Part shown: positions 1-7,545 of the stretch, piece after piece | How positions within the stretch are numbered: the stretch's first letter is position 1 | Layout: the number at the start of each line of letters is the position of its first letter | DNA from: JBCDAP01 sp038747915 | Lineage (GTDB): Bacteria > Planctomycetota > Phycisphaerae > Phycisphaerales > UBA1924 | Direction: 5' to 3' | Length of the DNA: 64,000 bases | NCBI GenBank assembly: GCA_038747915.1 | Contig: JBCDJJ010000005.1 | Span: 1-64,000 of the forward strand | Program-made: the position numbers and the translations under genes | Notes under the pieces: generated by a model | The model's database searches: none | The model's input: the letters and a program-made list of their open reading frames with translations, nothing else | What the model was told of the DNA's origin: nothing

Positions 1-515
1 CCCATGAGCAGCGCCGGCACGATGTGGCCGTTGGGCAGGTGCATCGGGAAGTTGAACGGCCCGACCACCGCCATCACGCCGTGCGGACGGAAGCGAGCCG
101 CCCCTCGGCGCGTCGGCGTGATCTCCAGCTCGTAGTCCGCCACGCGGTGCCGCGCCGCCTTCTCGAACGACACATCGAGCGTGACATCAACCTTGCCCGC
201 GAGCAGCTTCGCCTCGCCGAGCGCATCCCACCGCGGCTTGCCCGTCTCATCGCAGATCAGGTCGGCGAGCTCCTCGACGTGCTCGGTCGCGAGCGCCTGA
301 AAGGCTCGCAGCGCCGCCTCACGCTGATCGATCGGCGCACCGGCCCACTCGGCTTGAGCCGCGCAGGCCGCACCCACCGCATCGTCGACGCACGCCGTGC
401 CCGGCGAGCCCGACCAGATCACGCGGTCCGGATGCGCCGGATTCCTCGAGACAATGACCTCGCCCGGGATCGGGCGAGTCTCCGGACCGATGAGATTGGC
501 AGCATCAAGGAGCAT
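1..515 (-). CDS. astD: N-succinylglutamate 5-semialdehyde dehydrogenase, N-terminal part (cut by window edge)
   Basis: About 171 N-terminal residues of an aldehyde dehydrogenase are visible; the rest lies beyond base 1. The last visible residues read GPFNFPMHLPNGHIVPALLM, close to the AstD signature following the cofactor-binding start (GPFNFPGHLPNGHIVPALL). AstD oxidises N-succinylglutamate semialdehyde to N-succinylglutamate with NAD, step 4 of the arginine succinyltransferase pathway. The ATG at 515 gives MLLDAANLIGPETRPIP and is the first sensible start; no strong ribosome-binding site is seen. It lies 46 bases downstream of the astA stop on the same strand, and with the aminotransferase forms a catabolic run. 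The N-terminus differs from the usual short hydrophobic AstD start, so the true start is uncertain. Confidence 0.85.
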   Translation of the reverse strand, partial: MLLDAANLIGPETRPIPGEVIVSRNPAHPDRVIWSGSPGTACVDDAVGAACAAQAEWAGAPIDQREAALRAFQALATEHVEELADLICDETGKPRWDALGEAKLLAGKVDVTLDVSFEKAARHRVADYELEITPTRRGAARFRPHGVMAVVGPFNFPMHLPNGHIVPALLM

Positions 516-560
516 CAACCAGGGCCTTCGTTCAACTCCAGAAGCACCGGATACACCATC

Positions 561-1730
561 TCAGCTTCGGCGCCGAGCCGGTGCAGTGTTCTTCGTACGG
601 CTTGTTGTTGGCTTTGAAACCTTCCGACCTCCCCCGCTCCGAGAGCGAGAGGCAGCGGCACCCGAGGGCGACGAAAGCGAGCACCCGGTCACGCCCACGA
701 GATCGCCCGTCTCGAGCACCAGCGCCTCAGCGGCCGCCTTCGGCACCCGCACCTTGCCCGCGCTGCGCGTGAACGGCGTGTGCAGCGCACGAAAATCGCC
801 ATCCGTCGTCAGATGACTCACAAATCCCGACGATTTGGCCTTGCTCGCTGCGATCGTGCCCGCGTACTCGACCAGCGCCGAGTCCTTCACAAGCGGCACA
901 TCATCGGTCTTCACATCGAGGTGCGGACCACCATCGAAGATGTCCACACACCCGTTCGCTGCGAAGCCGAGCGCCTCGAGCAACCGCCGCGCGGGCACCG
1001 TGTCCGGCCCAACCGCACCGATCACACGCCGCGCCTCGGGCGGCAGCAGCGACACGTACAGCGGCTCGCGCGGCATCAGCTCGAACATGAAGTCCCGGCT
1101 CCGCTGACTGAACCGGTACGCCTCCTCGTACGTCAGATTGATGAACCGCCGGCCGACGTACTCCCAGAACGGCGAGTTCCCATCGGCATCGATGGGAGCC
1201 ATCATCTCGGCCAGCAACCGGCCCGCAAACATCGATCGGTGGATCCCGATGAAATGAAACCGCAGCAGCGAGAGCTGCTTGCCCACGCGCGCCGGGTGCC
1301 GACGGAACGCCGGCGACAGGATGAGCCCCCCCACCTCCGTCGGCCCCGATTCGTCAAGATCGAGTTCGAGCACCTGCGTCGAGCTGCCGATGTGCAGCTC
1401 CTCGGAGAAGAACTCCCGCTTGTCGACGCGGAACGACACATTGGGATGCCCCGGCCCACCCATCCGCGCGATCACCATCGACACGCCCAGGCAGTGCCCC
1501 GTCTCGGTGTCCTCCACGCAGAACATGTAGAGCGGGCCGGTGAACGCCGCCTTCGGCCGGCGGTGCGTCCGCCGTTGCTCGCTCGCGAGCGCGCGGAAGC
1601 TCTGCCGTGAATGAACGATCTTCTCCTCGATGATGTCCTTCGCCGGCGGCAGGTTCACAAAGTGGCTCGTGCGCGCGAGCTTGAAGAGCATGTCCGCGTC
1701 ATCGAGCTGGGGCTGGCGGAAGAGGAACAT
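561..1730 (-). CDS. astA: Arginine N-succinyltransferase with an unusual C-terminal tail
   Basis: AstA transfers succinyl from succinyl-CoA to the alpha-amino group of arginine, the first step of the AST pathway. The protein starts MFLFRQPQLDDADMLFKLA and runs colinearly with the family, including HPNVSFRVDK, TEVGGLILSPAFRRHP and LLPPEARRVIGAVG. The family-like part ends at about residue 349 (LETGDLVGVTG). The last 40 residues are Ser/Arg/Pro-rich, contain no AstA motif and look like readthrough into foreign sequence. Family members normally stop just after the GD-x-V-x-V motif. It sits between the aminotransferase gene (upstream) and astD (downstream), all leftward. The ATG at 1730 is family-consistent. 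Identification is firm; the tail may be a real extension or the result of an insertion. Confidence 0.9.
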   Translation of the reverse strand: MFLFRQPQLDDADMLFKLARTSHFVNLPPAKDIIEEKIVHSRQSFRALASEQRRTHRRPKAAFTGPLYMFCVEDTETGHCLGVSMVIARMGGPGHPNVSFRVDKREFFSEELHIGSSTQVLELDLDESGPTEVGGLILSPAFRRHPARVGKQLSLLRFHFIGIHRSMFAGRLLAEMMAPIDADGNSPFWEYVGRRFINLTYEEAYRFSQRSRDFMFELMPREPLYVSLLPPEARRVIGAVGPDTVPARRLLEALGFAANGCVDIFDGGPHLDVKTDDVPLVKDSALVEYAGTIAASKAKSSGFVSHLTTDGDFRALHTPFTRSAGKVRVPKAAAEALVLETGDLVGVTGCSLSSPSGAAASRSRSGGGRKVSKPTTSRTKNTAPARRRS

Positions 1731-1734
1731 GGGA

Positions 1735-1857
1735 GATCGAGAATTCGGGATTCGTAGCTCGTAGCTCGTAGCTCGTAGCTCGTAGCTCGGGTGAATAGTG
1801 CCGCCGACGTTGTTCGTTGCTTTGACCGAACTACGAATAACGAACTACGTGTTCGTG
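1735..1857. repeat. Interspersed inverted repeat with five tandem GTAGCTC copies (family A, copy 1)
   Basis: Between the aminotransferase and astA there is an imperfect inverted repeat. The left arm (about 1738-1791) contains ATTCGGGATTCG followed by five perfect copies of the heptamer GTAGCTC (1754-1788). The right arm (1821-1849) reads GACCGAACTACGAATAACG. The right arm overlaps the TAG stop of the aminotransferase gene (1845-1847). A second copy with the same words, in the same order, lies at 32543-32625. This points to a dispersed palindromic element and not a simple local repeat. Confidence 0.75.
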
Positions 1858-3434
1858 TACGGCTTGGCCATCGGCCTGACCGGTGGAGGACGCTTGGTAC
1901 GGAGTGAAGCAGCGACCGTGCCAAGGCTCTTTTCAACGATCTCGAAGACCGGCGCCCATTGATCGAGGGTCATCACGCCAAGGGGCGGGAGGAAACGAAG
2001 GTGGAACGGGCCGTGCCCGCAGTAGAACGCGATCACACCATCATCAAAGAGCTGCTTGCACGTCTTGGTGATCGCCGCCTTGTCGCCGCCGAACGGCGTG
2101 AACCGGCACATGCCGCCGAGCCCGCCCACGATGTCGTCGATCTCGTGCGTCCGCGGGAACCACTCGGGGTGACGATCGGCGATCGCCTGAACGCCGGCGC
2201 GGAACTCGGCGTGATGCCGAGCGATCAGCCCGTCGTCGCCGTAATGATCGCCACCTGCGAGCCGCACGAGCCCGGCACGCCCCGTCTGCAGCCCGATCGA
2301 CGAACCCAGGAACGTGCCGGACAGCAACCCGGCCCGCGGATTCATGTCCGACGACATCAAGACCGCGCACACCTGGCTCATCTTGCCAACCGTGATCACA
2401 TCGACCAGATCACTCACCCCGAGCGTCTCGCACGCGAACATCCGCGTCGTGCGGCCGAAAGTCTGCACCTCGTCATCCCACACCGGGACGCTGTGGGCTT
2501 TGCACACATCCATGAGCGCGCGGTGGAAGGTGGTCGGCGCCACGTTGAAGCCGCCCTCGCCCTGGATCAATTCGAAAATGAAGCACGCGTGCTGATCGGG
2601 GTAGCGCCGCAGGTACTCCTCGAGGTGCCACACCGCCATGTCGGTGAACCGGGTCTCACCCGACACATCACCCGCCGAGAGCCGCTTCGCGGCGATCGGG
2701 TCGAAGAATGGCATGTAATCCACATGCACGTTGAGCGGGAGCCCATCACGGCCGCCCGCCGAATCACCGATCTGGGCCATCGCCCACGTCCGGCCCATGA
2801 AGCAGTGGCTGAACGCGAGGATGCGGCACGCCTTCGGCGCCCGCTTCTGAAAGCACACCTTGAGCGTGTGCTCGTTGGCGAGCGCACCGCCCGCGCATAG
2901 GAACGCGTGATCCATGCCCGCGCCCGCGGCCCGTGCCTGGCGGATCAGCGTCTCGGCGAACCGGATCGCCTCCTCGTTCATGAGAAGGTTGCCCTGGTAG
3001 GCCACGTCAGCGGTCGCTGCCCGGATCGCCACCGAGAGCATCTCGAGGTCCGAGTGCCCGAAGAAGTTCACGCCGATCCCCGTGATCAGGTCGAGCTTGA
3101 CCGAGCCATCGGCGAGCTCGACGAACGGGCCGTTGCCGAGCCCCGACCCGACGTAGGGGTAGATCAGGCCACGCCCACGGACCTCAGCCGCGAGCTGCAT
3201 GAATCGCTCGTAGTGCTCGGTCGCCTCCGGCGAGGTCGGGCCTCGCACCGCGTCGAGCGCGGACTGATGCGTGCGCACCTGGTCGACCAATGCCGATATC
3301 GCGCCGGTGTACCCATCGCCGGCCCGCATGCGCGCACCGACCGAGGAGTCGAGAGCGGGCACCTCCGTCAGGGGCGCCGGTGCATGGCCGTTGGCAGTCG
3401 TGGGTGGGTGGGTGCTCTGGTGCGGCGGTGTCAT
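1845..3434 (-). CDS. Class III PLP-dependent aminotransferase, probably the succinylornithine transaminase of the AST locus
   Basis: A 529-residue fold-type I, class III aminotransferase. Recognisable parts are LDLITGIGVNFFGHSD near the N-terminus, the PLP-binding region FIFELIQGEGGFNVA followed by VPVWDDEVQTFGR (the Asp that holds the pyridine nitrogen), and ITVGKMSQ holding the likely Schiff-base lysine. It is longer than typical AstC/ArgD (about 400 residues), with a roughly 60-residue low-complexity N-terminus and extra internal segments. It may therefore belong to a lysine- or ornithine-type subfamily. Its position directly before astA and astD suggests it performs the AstC step. The ATG overlaps the TGA of dapF as ATGA, which suggests translational coupling. 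Substrate assignment is inference from context. Confidence 0.85.
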   Translation of the reverse strand: MTPPHQSTHPPTTANGHAPAPLTEVPALDSSVGARMRAGDGYTGAISALVDQVRTHQSALDAVRGPTSPEATEHYERFMQLAAEVRGRGLIYPYVGSGLGNGPFVELADGSVKLDLITGIGVNFFGHSDLEMLSVAIRAATADVAYQGNLLMNEEAIRFAETLIRQARAAGAGMDHAFLCAGGALANEHTLKVCFQKRAPKACRILAFSHCFMGRTWAMAQIGDSAGGRDGLPLNVHVDYMPFFDPIAAKRLSAGDVSGETRFTDMAVWHLEEYLRRYPDQHACFIFELIQGEGGFNVAPTTFHRALMDVCKAHSVPVWDDEVQTFGRTTRMFACETLGVSDLVDVITVGKMSQVCAVLMSSDMNPRAGLLSGTFLGSSIGLQTGRAGLVRLAGGDHYGDDGLIARHHAEFRAGVQAIADRHPEWFPRTHEIDDIVGGLGGMCRFTPFGGDKAAITKTCKQLFDDGVIAFYCGHGPFHLRFLPPLGVMTLDQWAPVFEIVEKSLGTVAASLRTKRPPPVRPMAKPYTNT

Positions 3435-4333
3435 TCGGCCTCCGCCCGCTGAGGGCGAAGATCGAGTGTATCAGTGACGCGGATCGCCGCGTGGCCGATG
3501 CTGACGAACGCGACACGCCCGCTCACCGTGAACGTGCCCGCTGGCCGCTCGAAATGCACCGTCAGCTCGCCGCCCGGCATGCGGACGACCGCCGGCCCGG
3601 GCAGCTCGGCCCGCTGGGCGAGCACCGCCGCGATCGCTGCCGCCCCGCTCCCGCACGACTGCGTCGGCCCCACGCCCCGCTCCCAGGGCAGGGCATCGAC
3701 GCCGTCGCCGAAGCTTCTTCGGACGATGTGAACATTGCACGGCTTCGGCAGACCCTCGTGATCGTGCAAGGCCTTGGCGAGATTCAAGGGGTGCCCGGAG
3801 CGATCGTCGGTGCCCGGCGCGAGCTCCACGATCAGGTGCGGGTTGCCGAGGTCGACGAACGTCGTGCGATCACCCGGGCGGAGCAGCGAATGCGTCAGCC
3901 CGAGCGGGTGAATGTCCAGCGTCTGGGGCCGGAAGGTCGCCTCACCCCACTCCAGGTCGGTCGCCCGAACGCCAACCTCGCCCACGCTCTCGCACACCGC
4001 GGTGTTCCACTCACCCCGGAGGAACCTCGCGGGGTGCAGATGCACGAGCGTCGCGGCCAGACATCGCAGCCCATTGATGCACAGCTCGCCCTCGGACCCA
4101 TCGGCATTCCAGAACTCCACGCTCACCTCACCGGTCGGCGAGGACGGGTCGAAGACCACGAGCGTGTCGCCGCCCAGGCTCTTGCGCCGGTCGCACACCA
4201 GCCGCGCCAGCGTCGGGAGCCGCTCCGCATCGACAGGCAGCCACGCGCGGTCGACGAGAAGAATCCCGTTCCCGCACCCGTGCATCTTCAGGCACTTCAT
4301 GGCTACCAGCCGAGCAGACTTCATCGCGGTCAT
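3431..4333 (-). CDS. dapF: Diaminopimelate epimerase (divergent)
   Basis: DapF interconverts LL- and meso-diaminopimelate for lysine and peptidoglycan synthesis using two catalytic cysteines. Both are visible: the first in ELCINGLRC, the second in TQSCGSGAAA. The protein departs from the family at two usually invariant spots. The N-terminal KMHGxGNDF motif is KMHGCGNGI here, and GADG is GGDT. Residues MKCLKMHG align with the usual N-terminus and would start at 4300. I give 4333 because its ATG overlaps the upstream stop as TGATG. It overlaps the aminotransferase by 4 bases, so the two may be co-translated. It could be a paralogous racemase/epimerase with a different substrate. Confidence 0.75.
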   Translation of the reverse strand: MTAMKSARLVAMKCLKMHGCGNGILLVDRAWLPVDAERLPTLARLVCDRRKSLGGDTLVVFDPSSPTGEVSVEFWNADGSEGELCINGLRCLAATLVHLHPARFLRGEWNTAVCESVGEVGVRATDLEWGEATFRPQTLDIHPLGLTHSLLRPGDRTTFVDLGNPHLIVELAPGTDDRSGHPLNLAKALHDHEGLPKPCNVHIVRRSFGDGVDALPWERGVGPTQSCGSGAAAIAAVLAQRAELPGPAVVRMPGGELTVHFERPAGTFTVSGRVAFVSIGHAAIRVTDTLDLRPQRAEAE

Positions 4334-5742
4334 CACGGGGAGGGTAGGTCGGGTGACGGGGTCGGGCTGGCCGCCCACGTCGCCACGAAGAGGATCGCGG
4401 CGAGAACCACGGTGGCCGCGATCAGGGCCTTCACGCGTCCAACGGTCCGGTCCGCTGGCAAGGCCGACGCGGGCAGGCCCACAGCCGCTGCAATGCGCCG
4501 CTGACGATCGGCGATGCTCCCGTGCCGGAAGTTGAACCGCTCCACACGAAGCCCCGAACATGCTGCGACCGTGCCCAGCGCCCCCGCCATCGCCACCCCG
4601 GCACCGGCGGTAATCACGGGTTGGCCGAGGGATAGATGCTGCAGGGCAAACGCATCGGCCTGCCACTCGAAACGGCGGCTGATGTACCCAAAGCACACGA
4701 ATGCCACCCCACCCGCCACGAGCAGACCCACGATCGCCCCCCACTGCTCACCAGCCTCGGGCACCGCGCCAAACTCATGGATCAGCAGCGCTTGCGCCGG
4801 CCACGCGATCGCAACGGTGACCGAGATCAGGATGCCGATCATGCTGGCCACGAGCCACGGGATGTGACGCCGGCGTGCATGCCCGATCTCGTGAGCCATC
4901 ACCGCCCGCATCTCAGCATCCGGCAGGGTCTCGATCAACGCATCGGTGAGCAAGATGTATCGCAGCCGAGGAACGAGCCCGAGCAGCGCTCCGTTGATCA
5001 TGTGGTCGTGCGCACGCCAGATGCGCAGATCCGCCACACGCACACGGTGCGTCCGGCACATGTCCAGCAGGCTCCGCCGAAGCGGACCATCGCCGAGCGG
5101 CTCGGTCCGCCACACACGGACCAGCACCCACGGCGTCAATGCCACCACCACCACCACGCCCAACGGCTCGAGCCAGCCCCAATCGGGTGCGACACGCTCG
5201 ATCACCTCCGCCCACCCTGCCACCAGACCAATCGGCACCAGCACGATCAGCACCTGATGCCGCAGCCGATCGACCACGTACCCACCCACCGACGGGAAGT
5301 CGGGCACCGGGTCGCCCCGGTCGAGCCGGGTGACCATCACGCCCTCACGGAGTCGCCGGTCGATCGAGTAGTACGCACCCCAGCACGCTGCGATTCCGAC
5401 GAGCGCCGGGGCCAACACCACGGCCTCGTCAACGAGGACGAGATCACCCGCCAGTGCGCGCACCGCGTGCATCCATCCGAGCATCATCGCGCCAACGTGG
5501 CCGACCGTGATCAACACCACCGACGCGGTGACCGCTCGATCCGCCCAGATCACCGCGGCCCGGTGCCCCCGGCGGTCGAGCCACGAACCAAGAATCGTGA
5601 GCACGCCATGCAGGCAGGCCACGATCACGATCGGCCCACCGAGCGCGATGACCGGCCCGAAGAGCGTGCGTTGCGACGCCAGCACCCCGTTGTCGAGCAG
5701 GGCGACCGACGCAGCGAGCACGATGATGGCGAAGGGCACCAT
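4333..5742 (-). CDS. M48-family membrane zinc metalloprotease
   Basis: A 469-residue integral membrane protein with at least four hydrophobic segments in the first 220 residues and two more flanking the catalytic region. It has the M48 zinc site HEIGH (in AVMAHEIGHARRRH) and, further on, a downstream acidic metal ligand in EWQADAFAL. The family (HtpX/Ste24-like) cleaves misfolded or prenylated membrane proteins. The upstream motif RIWRAHDHMINGALLGL is typical of the segment before the zinc site. It is the first gene of the leftward run into dapF. The specific substrate cannot be told from sequence. Confidence 0.85.
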   Translation of the reverse strand: MVPFAIIVLAASVALLDNGVLASQRTLFGPVIALGGPIVIVACLHGVLTILGSWLDRRGHRAAVIWADRAVTASVVLITVGHVGAMMLGWMHAVRALAGDLVLVDEAVVLAPALVGIAACWGAYYSIDRRLREGVMVTRLDRGDPVPDFPSVGGYVVDRLRHQVLIVLVPIGLVAGWAEVIERVAPDWGWLEPLGVVVVVALTPWVLVRVWRTEPLGDGPLRRSLLDMCRTHRVRVADLRIWRAHDHMINGALLGLVPRLRYILLTDALIETLPDAEMRAVMAHEIGHARRRHIPWLVASMIGILISVTVAIAWPAQALLIHEFGAVPEAGEQWGAIVGLLVAGGVAFVCFGYISRRFEWQADAFALQHLSLGQPVITAGAGVAMAGALGTVAACSGLRVERFNFRHGSIADRQRRIAAAVGLPASALPADRTVGRVKALIAATVVLAAILFVATWAASPTPSPDLPSP

Positions 5743-5856
5743 GGGTCAGAGTCGGCTCGGTGCCCGGTGGGCCGAGCGGATGCGAGGTGGGCTCGCCGGT
5801 GGAACCACGGTGACAGGCATAGGAATGAGCCTAGACTGCCCGTAAGGAGACCGACC

Positions 5857-6126
5857 TTGTCCACCTCGAGTTCATCCGCTGCCGCCCCTGCGACCGACGG
5901 CCTCCGCCGCCGGGTGCTCCGTGTTCTCGATGCCATCCGCCCGAGCGTGCAGGCTGACGGTGGGGACCTCGAACTCGTCGATGTCACCCAGGCGGGCCGC
6001 GTCCGCGTCCGTCTCCACGGGGCCTGTGTGGGGTGCCCGAGCAGTCTGATGACCCTCCGAGACGGCATCGAGCGGAACCTCAAGGAGCATGTGCCCGAGG
6101 TCACCGAAGTGGTCGCACTCGATTGA
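5857..6126 (+). CDS. NifU C-terminal-domain (Nfu-type) iron-sulfur carrier protein
   Basis: An 89-residue protein made almost entirely of a NifU-like domain: IRPSVQADGGDLELVDV, then GACVGCPSSLMTLRDGIE carrying the CxxC that binds an Fe-S cluster between two monomers. Nfu proteins pass 4Fe-4S clusters to target apoproteins. The only in-frame start with a good ribosome-binding site is TTG at 5857, preceded by AAGGAGA (5843-5849). Starts further upstream would add a sequence with no family resemblance. No other iron-sulfur assembly gene is nearby. The next gene downstream is csrA, after an AT-rich spacer. Confidence 0.85.
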   Translation: MSTSSSSAAAPATDGLRRRVLRVLDAIRPSVQADGGDLELVDVTQAGRVRVRLHGACVGCPSSLMTLRDGIERNLKEHVPEVTEVVALD

Positions 6127-6142
6127 GGGACAGGCTAAGGTC

Positions 6143-6187
6143 CGAGAACATTTCTCGTACTTCGGACAAATTACTAATTGTTTGTCC
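6143..6187. promoter_or_regulatory. Two adjacent AT-rich inverted repeats upstream of csrA
   Basis: In an otherwise GC-rich region this spacer holds two hairpin-like repeats. CGAGAA-CAT-TTCTCG spans 6143-6157 with perfect 6-base arms. GGACAAA / TTTGTCC (6164-6170 and 6181-6187) has perfect 7-base arms around a 10-base AT-rich loop. No run of T follows, so they do not look like an intrinsic terminator. They could be operator sites or mRNA structures controlling csrA, whose ATG is about 200 bases downstream. Function is not shown by the sequence. Confidence 0.4.
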
Positions 6188-6383
6188 CATATCTGAGTAC
6201 TTTTCCGATTTGCCCAGATGAGATTGCGCGATGCCGCATGATTCGCTCAAGATCACCGAGAAACCGCTGATCAGTGGGCGTGAGAGCGGCATCGGGCCGT
6301 ATAGTAAGTAGTGGTGGCCTTGGGTGGTCTTGACCAGTTGCCCGGAAAGTCGTTCCGGTTGCTGGGCTGCGGGAGTATGTCCG

Positions 6384-6656
6384 ATGCTGGTGATCACGCG
6401 ACGCGAAGGCGAAGAGGTGGTAATCGGCGATCCCCGTTCGCCGATTGGCGTCATCCGTGTCGCCAACATCAAGGGCGACCGTGTCCGGATCGCCTTCGAG
6501 TTTCCTCGCGAGGTCGATGTGCATCGTCGCGAGGTTGCCGACCAGATCCTCGCTGAGGGTCCGGTCATCGCGGGCAAGATCGGTGGCTCATCGGGTGAGA
6601 GCGCACCGGACGAAACGCCGCGCGAAGAACTCAAACCCACGCGCTCGGCACCCTGA
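6384..6656 (+). CDS. csrA: Carbon storage regulator CsrA, with C-terminal extension
   Basis: The first 60 or so residues are a full CsrA: MLVITRREGEEVVIGD, IGVIRVANIKGDRVRIAFEF and REVDVHRREVADQI. CsrA dimers bind GGA motifs in mRNA leaders and control translation of carbon storage, motility and biofilm genes. R4 and R44-equivalent residues important for RNA binding appear as TRR and VHRRE. After about residue 62 there is a roughly 28-residue polar tail (GGSSGESAPDETPREE) longer than in enteric CsrA. The start is the ATG at 6384 with GGGAG at 6371-6375. It stands alone between nfu and ksgA; the flagellin gene at 45 kb is one possible target. Confidence 0.93.
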   Translation: MLVITRREGEEVVIGDPRSPIGVIRVANIKGDRVRIAFEFPREVDVHRREVADQILAEGPVIAGKIGGSSGESAPDETPREELKPTRSAP

Positions 6657-6680
6657 CAATCCGTCACAACGCCGCACTTC

Positions 6681-7535
6681 TCACCCCATCATCAAGTGAT
6701 CCGCACTCACGCGTCGACTGAGCTCAATCAGCTGCGCAAGAGTGCATGTTTCCGCGCGATCGGTCGCCCGCACGCCGTCCGGCCAAGCAGTAAAACCCCG
6801 GAGAACGCCACCGAGCTGCTTACGGCGATGACGGAAGACCACCGCGGTGAGGTGCTCGAGACGGTCGAGCCGATCGGTGCGCGGCACCGCCAGACGCTCG
6901 ATCGCCACCATCGCGCTGGTGACTTTGGGGCTCGGCCAGAAACACGCGGGTGCCAGCGTGGCGATCTTCTTCACCGAGCAGGTCGCACCCACCAATACCG
7001 CCAGCGGGCCGAAGTCGCGCGACCCCGGACGAGCCAGCAACCGCCGCGCTACCTCATCTTGGATCGTCACGTACACCCCCCGGCACCGCGGGTGGCGGAT
7101 CGCCAGGTCCAGCATGAGCGGTGACGCGATGCTGTACGGCAGATTCGCCACCAGCACGAACGGGCGCGATGCGATGGCATCGAGCAGCGTCGGGCTGAGC
7201 CGCTTCGCCGAGCCCAACGCATCGCCTCGCACGATCACCAGCGACTGGTTCAGGTACCGCTCCAGCCGGTTGTGAAGCAGATCGAACAGCCCGTGGTCGA
7301 TCTCGCACGCGACCACCGAGCACCCGCGCGCGAGCAACGTCTCCGTCAGCACACCGGTCCCTGGGCCGATCTCGAGCACGAGTTCGCCACGGGCCAGGTC
7401 CGCGCGATCGACGAGCTTGGTCAGCAGGTTCTGATCGATCAGAAAGTTCTGCCCCAGCGCGTGCCGAGGCGCGAGCCCACGCTCGGCCAGAAGTGCCTTG
7501 ATGTCTGAAGCGGTTTGCACGTCAATCGCAACCAT
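6681..7535 (-). CDS. ksgA: 16S rRNA (adenine1518-N6/adenine1519-N6)-dimethyltransferase
   Basis: KsgA/RsmA dimethylates two adjacent adenines near the 3' end of 16S rRNA. The family N-terminus is GLAPRHALGQNFLIDQNLL (canonical K-x-LGQNFL). The SAM-binding motif I is LEIGPGTGVLTETLL, and the catalytic motif IV is VLVANLPYSIASPLM (NLPY). The C-terminal helical domain follows. The ATG at 7535 gives MVAIDVQTASDIKAL and fits the family, whereas an upstream TTG/GTG extension would run into the neighbouring HAD gene. Its start lies 10 bases after that gene's stop, so they are probably co-transcribed. Confidence 0.95.
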   Translation of the reverse strand: MVAIDVQTASDIKALLAERGLAPRHALGQNFLIDQNLLTKLVDRADLARGELVLEIGPGTGVLTETLLARGCSVVACEIDHGLFDLLHNRLERYLNQSLVIVRGDALGSAKRLSPTLLDAIASRPFVLVANLPYSIASPLMLDLAIRHPRCRGVYVTIQDEVARRLLARPGSRDFGPLAVLVGATCSVKKIATLAPACFWPSPKVTSAMVAIERLAVPRTDRLDRLEHLTAVVFRHRRKQLGGVLRGFTAWPDGVRATDRAETCTLAQLIELSRRVSADHLMMG

Positions 7536-7545
7536 ACGCGGCGCA

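Noticed and set aside
24..617. Rightward reading frame opposite astD and astA
   Set aside because: It is the complementary shadow of clear AstD and AstA coding sequence and encodes Arg-rich sequence without motifs.
1754..1788. CRISPR-like array
   Set aside because: The units are contiguous 7-mers with no spacers; it is a simple tandem repeat.
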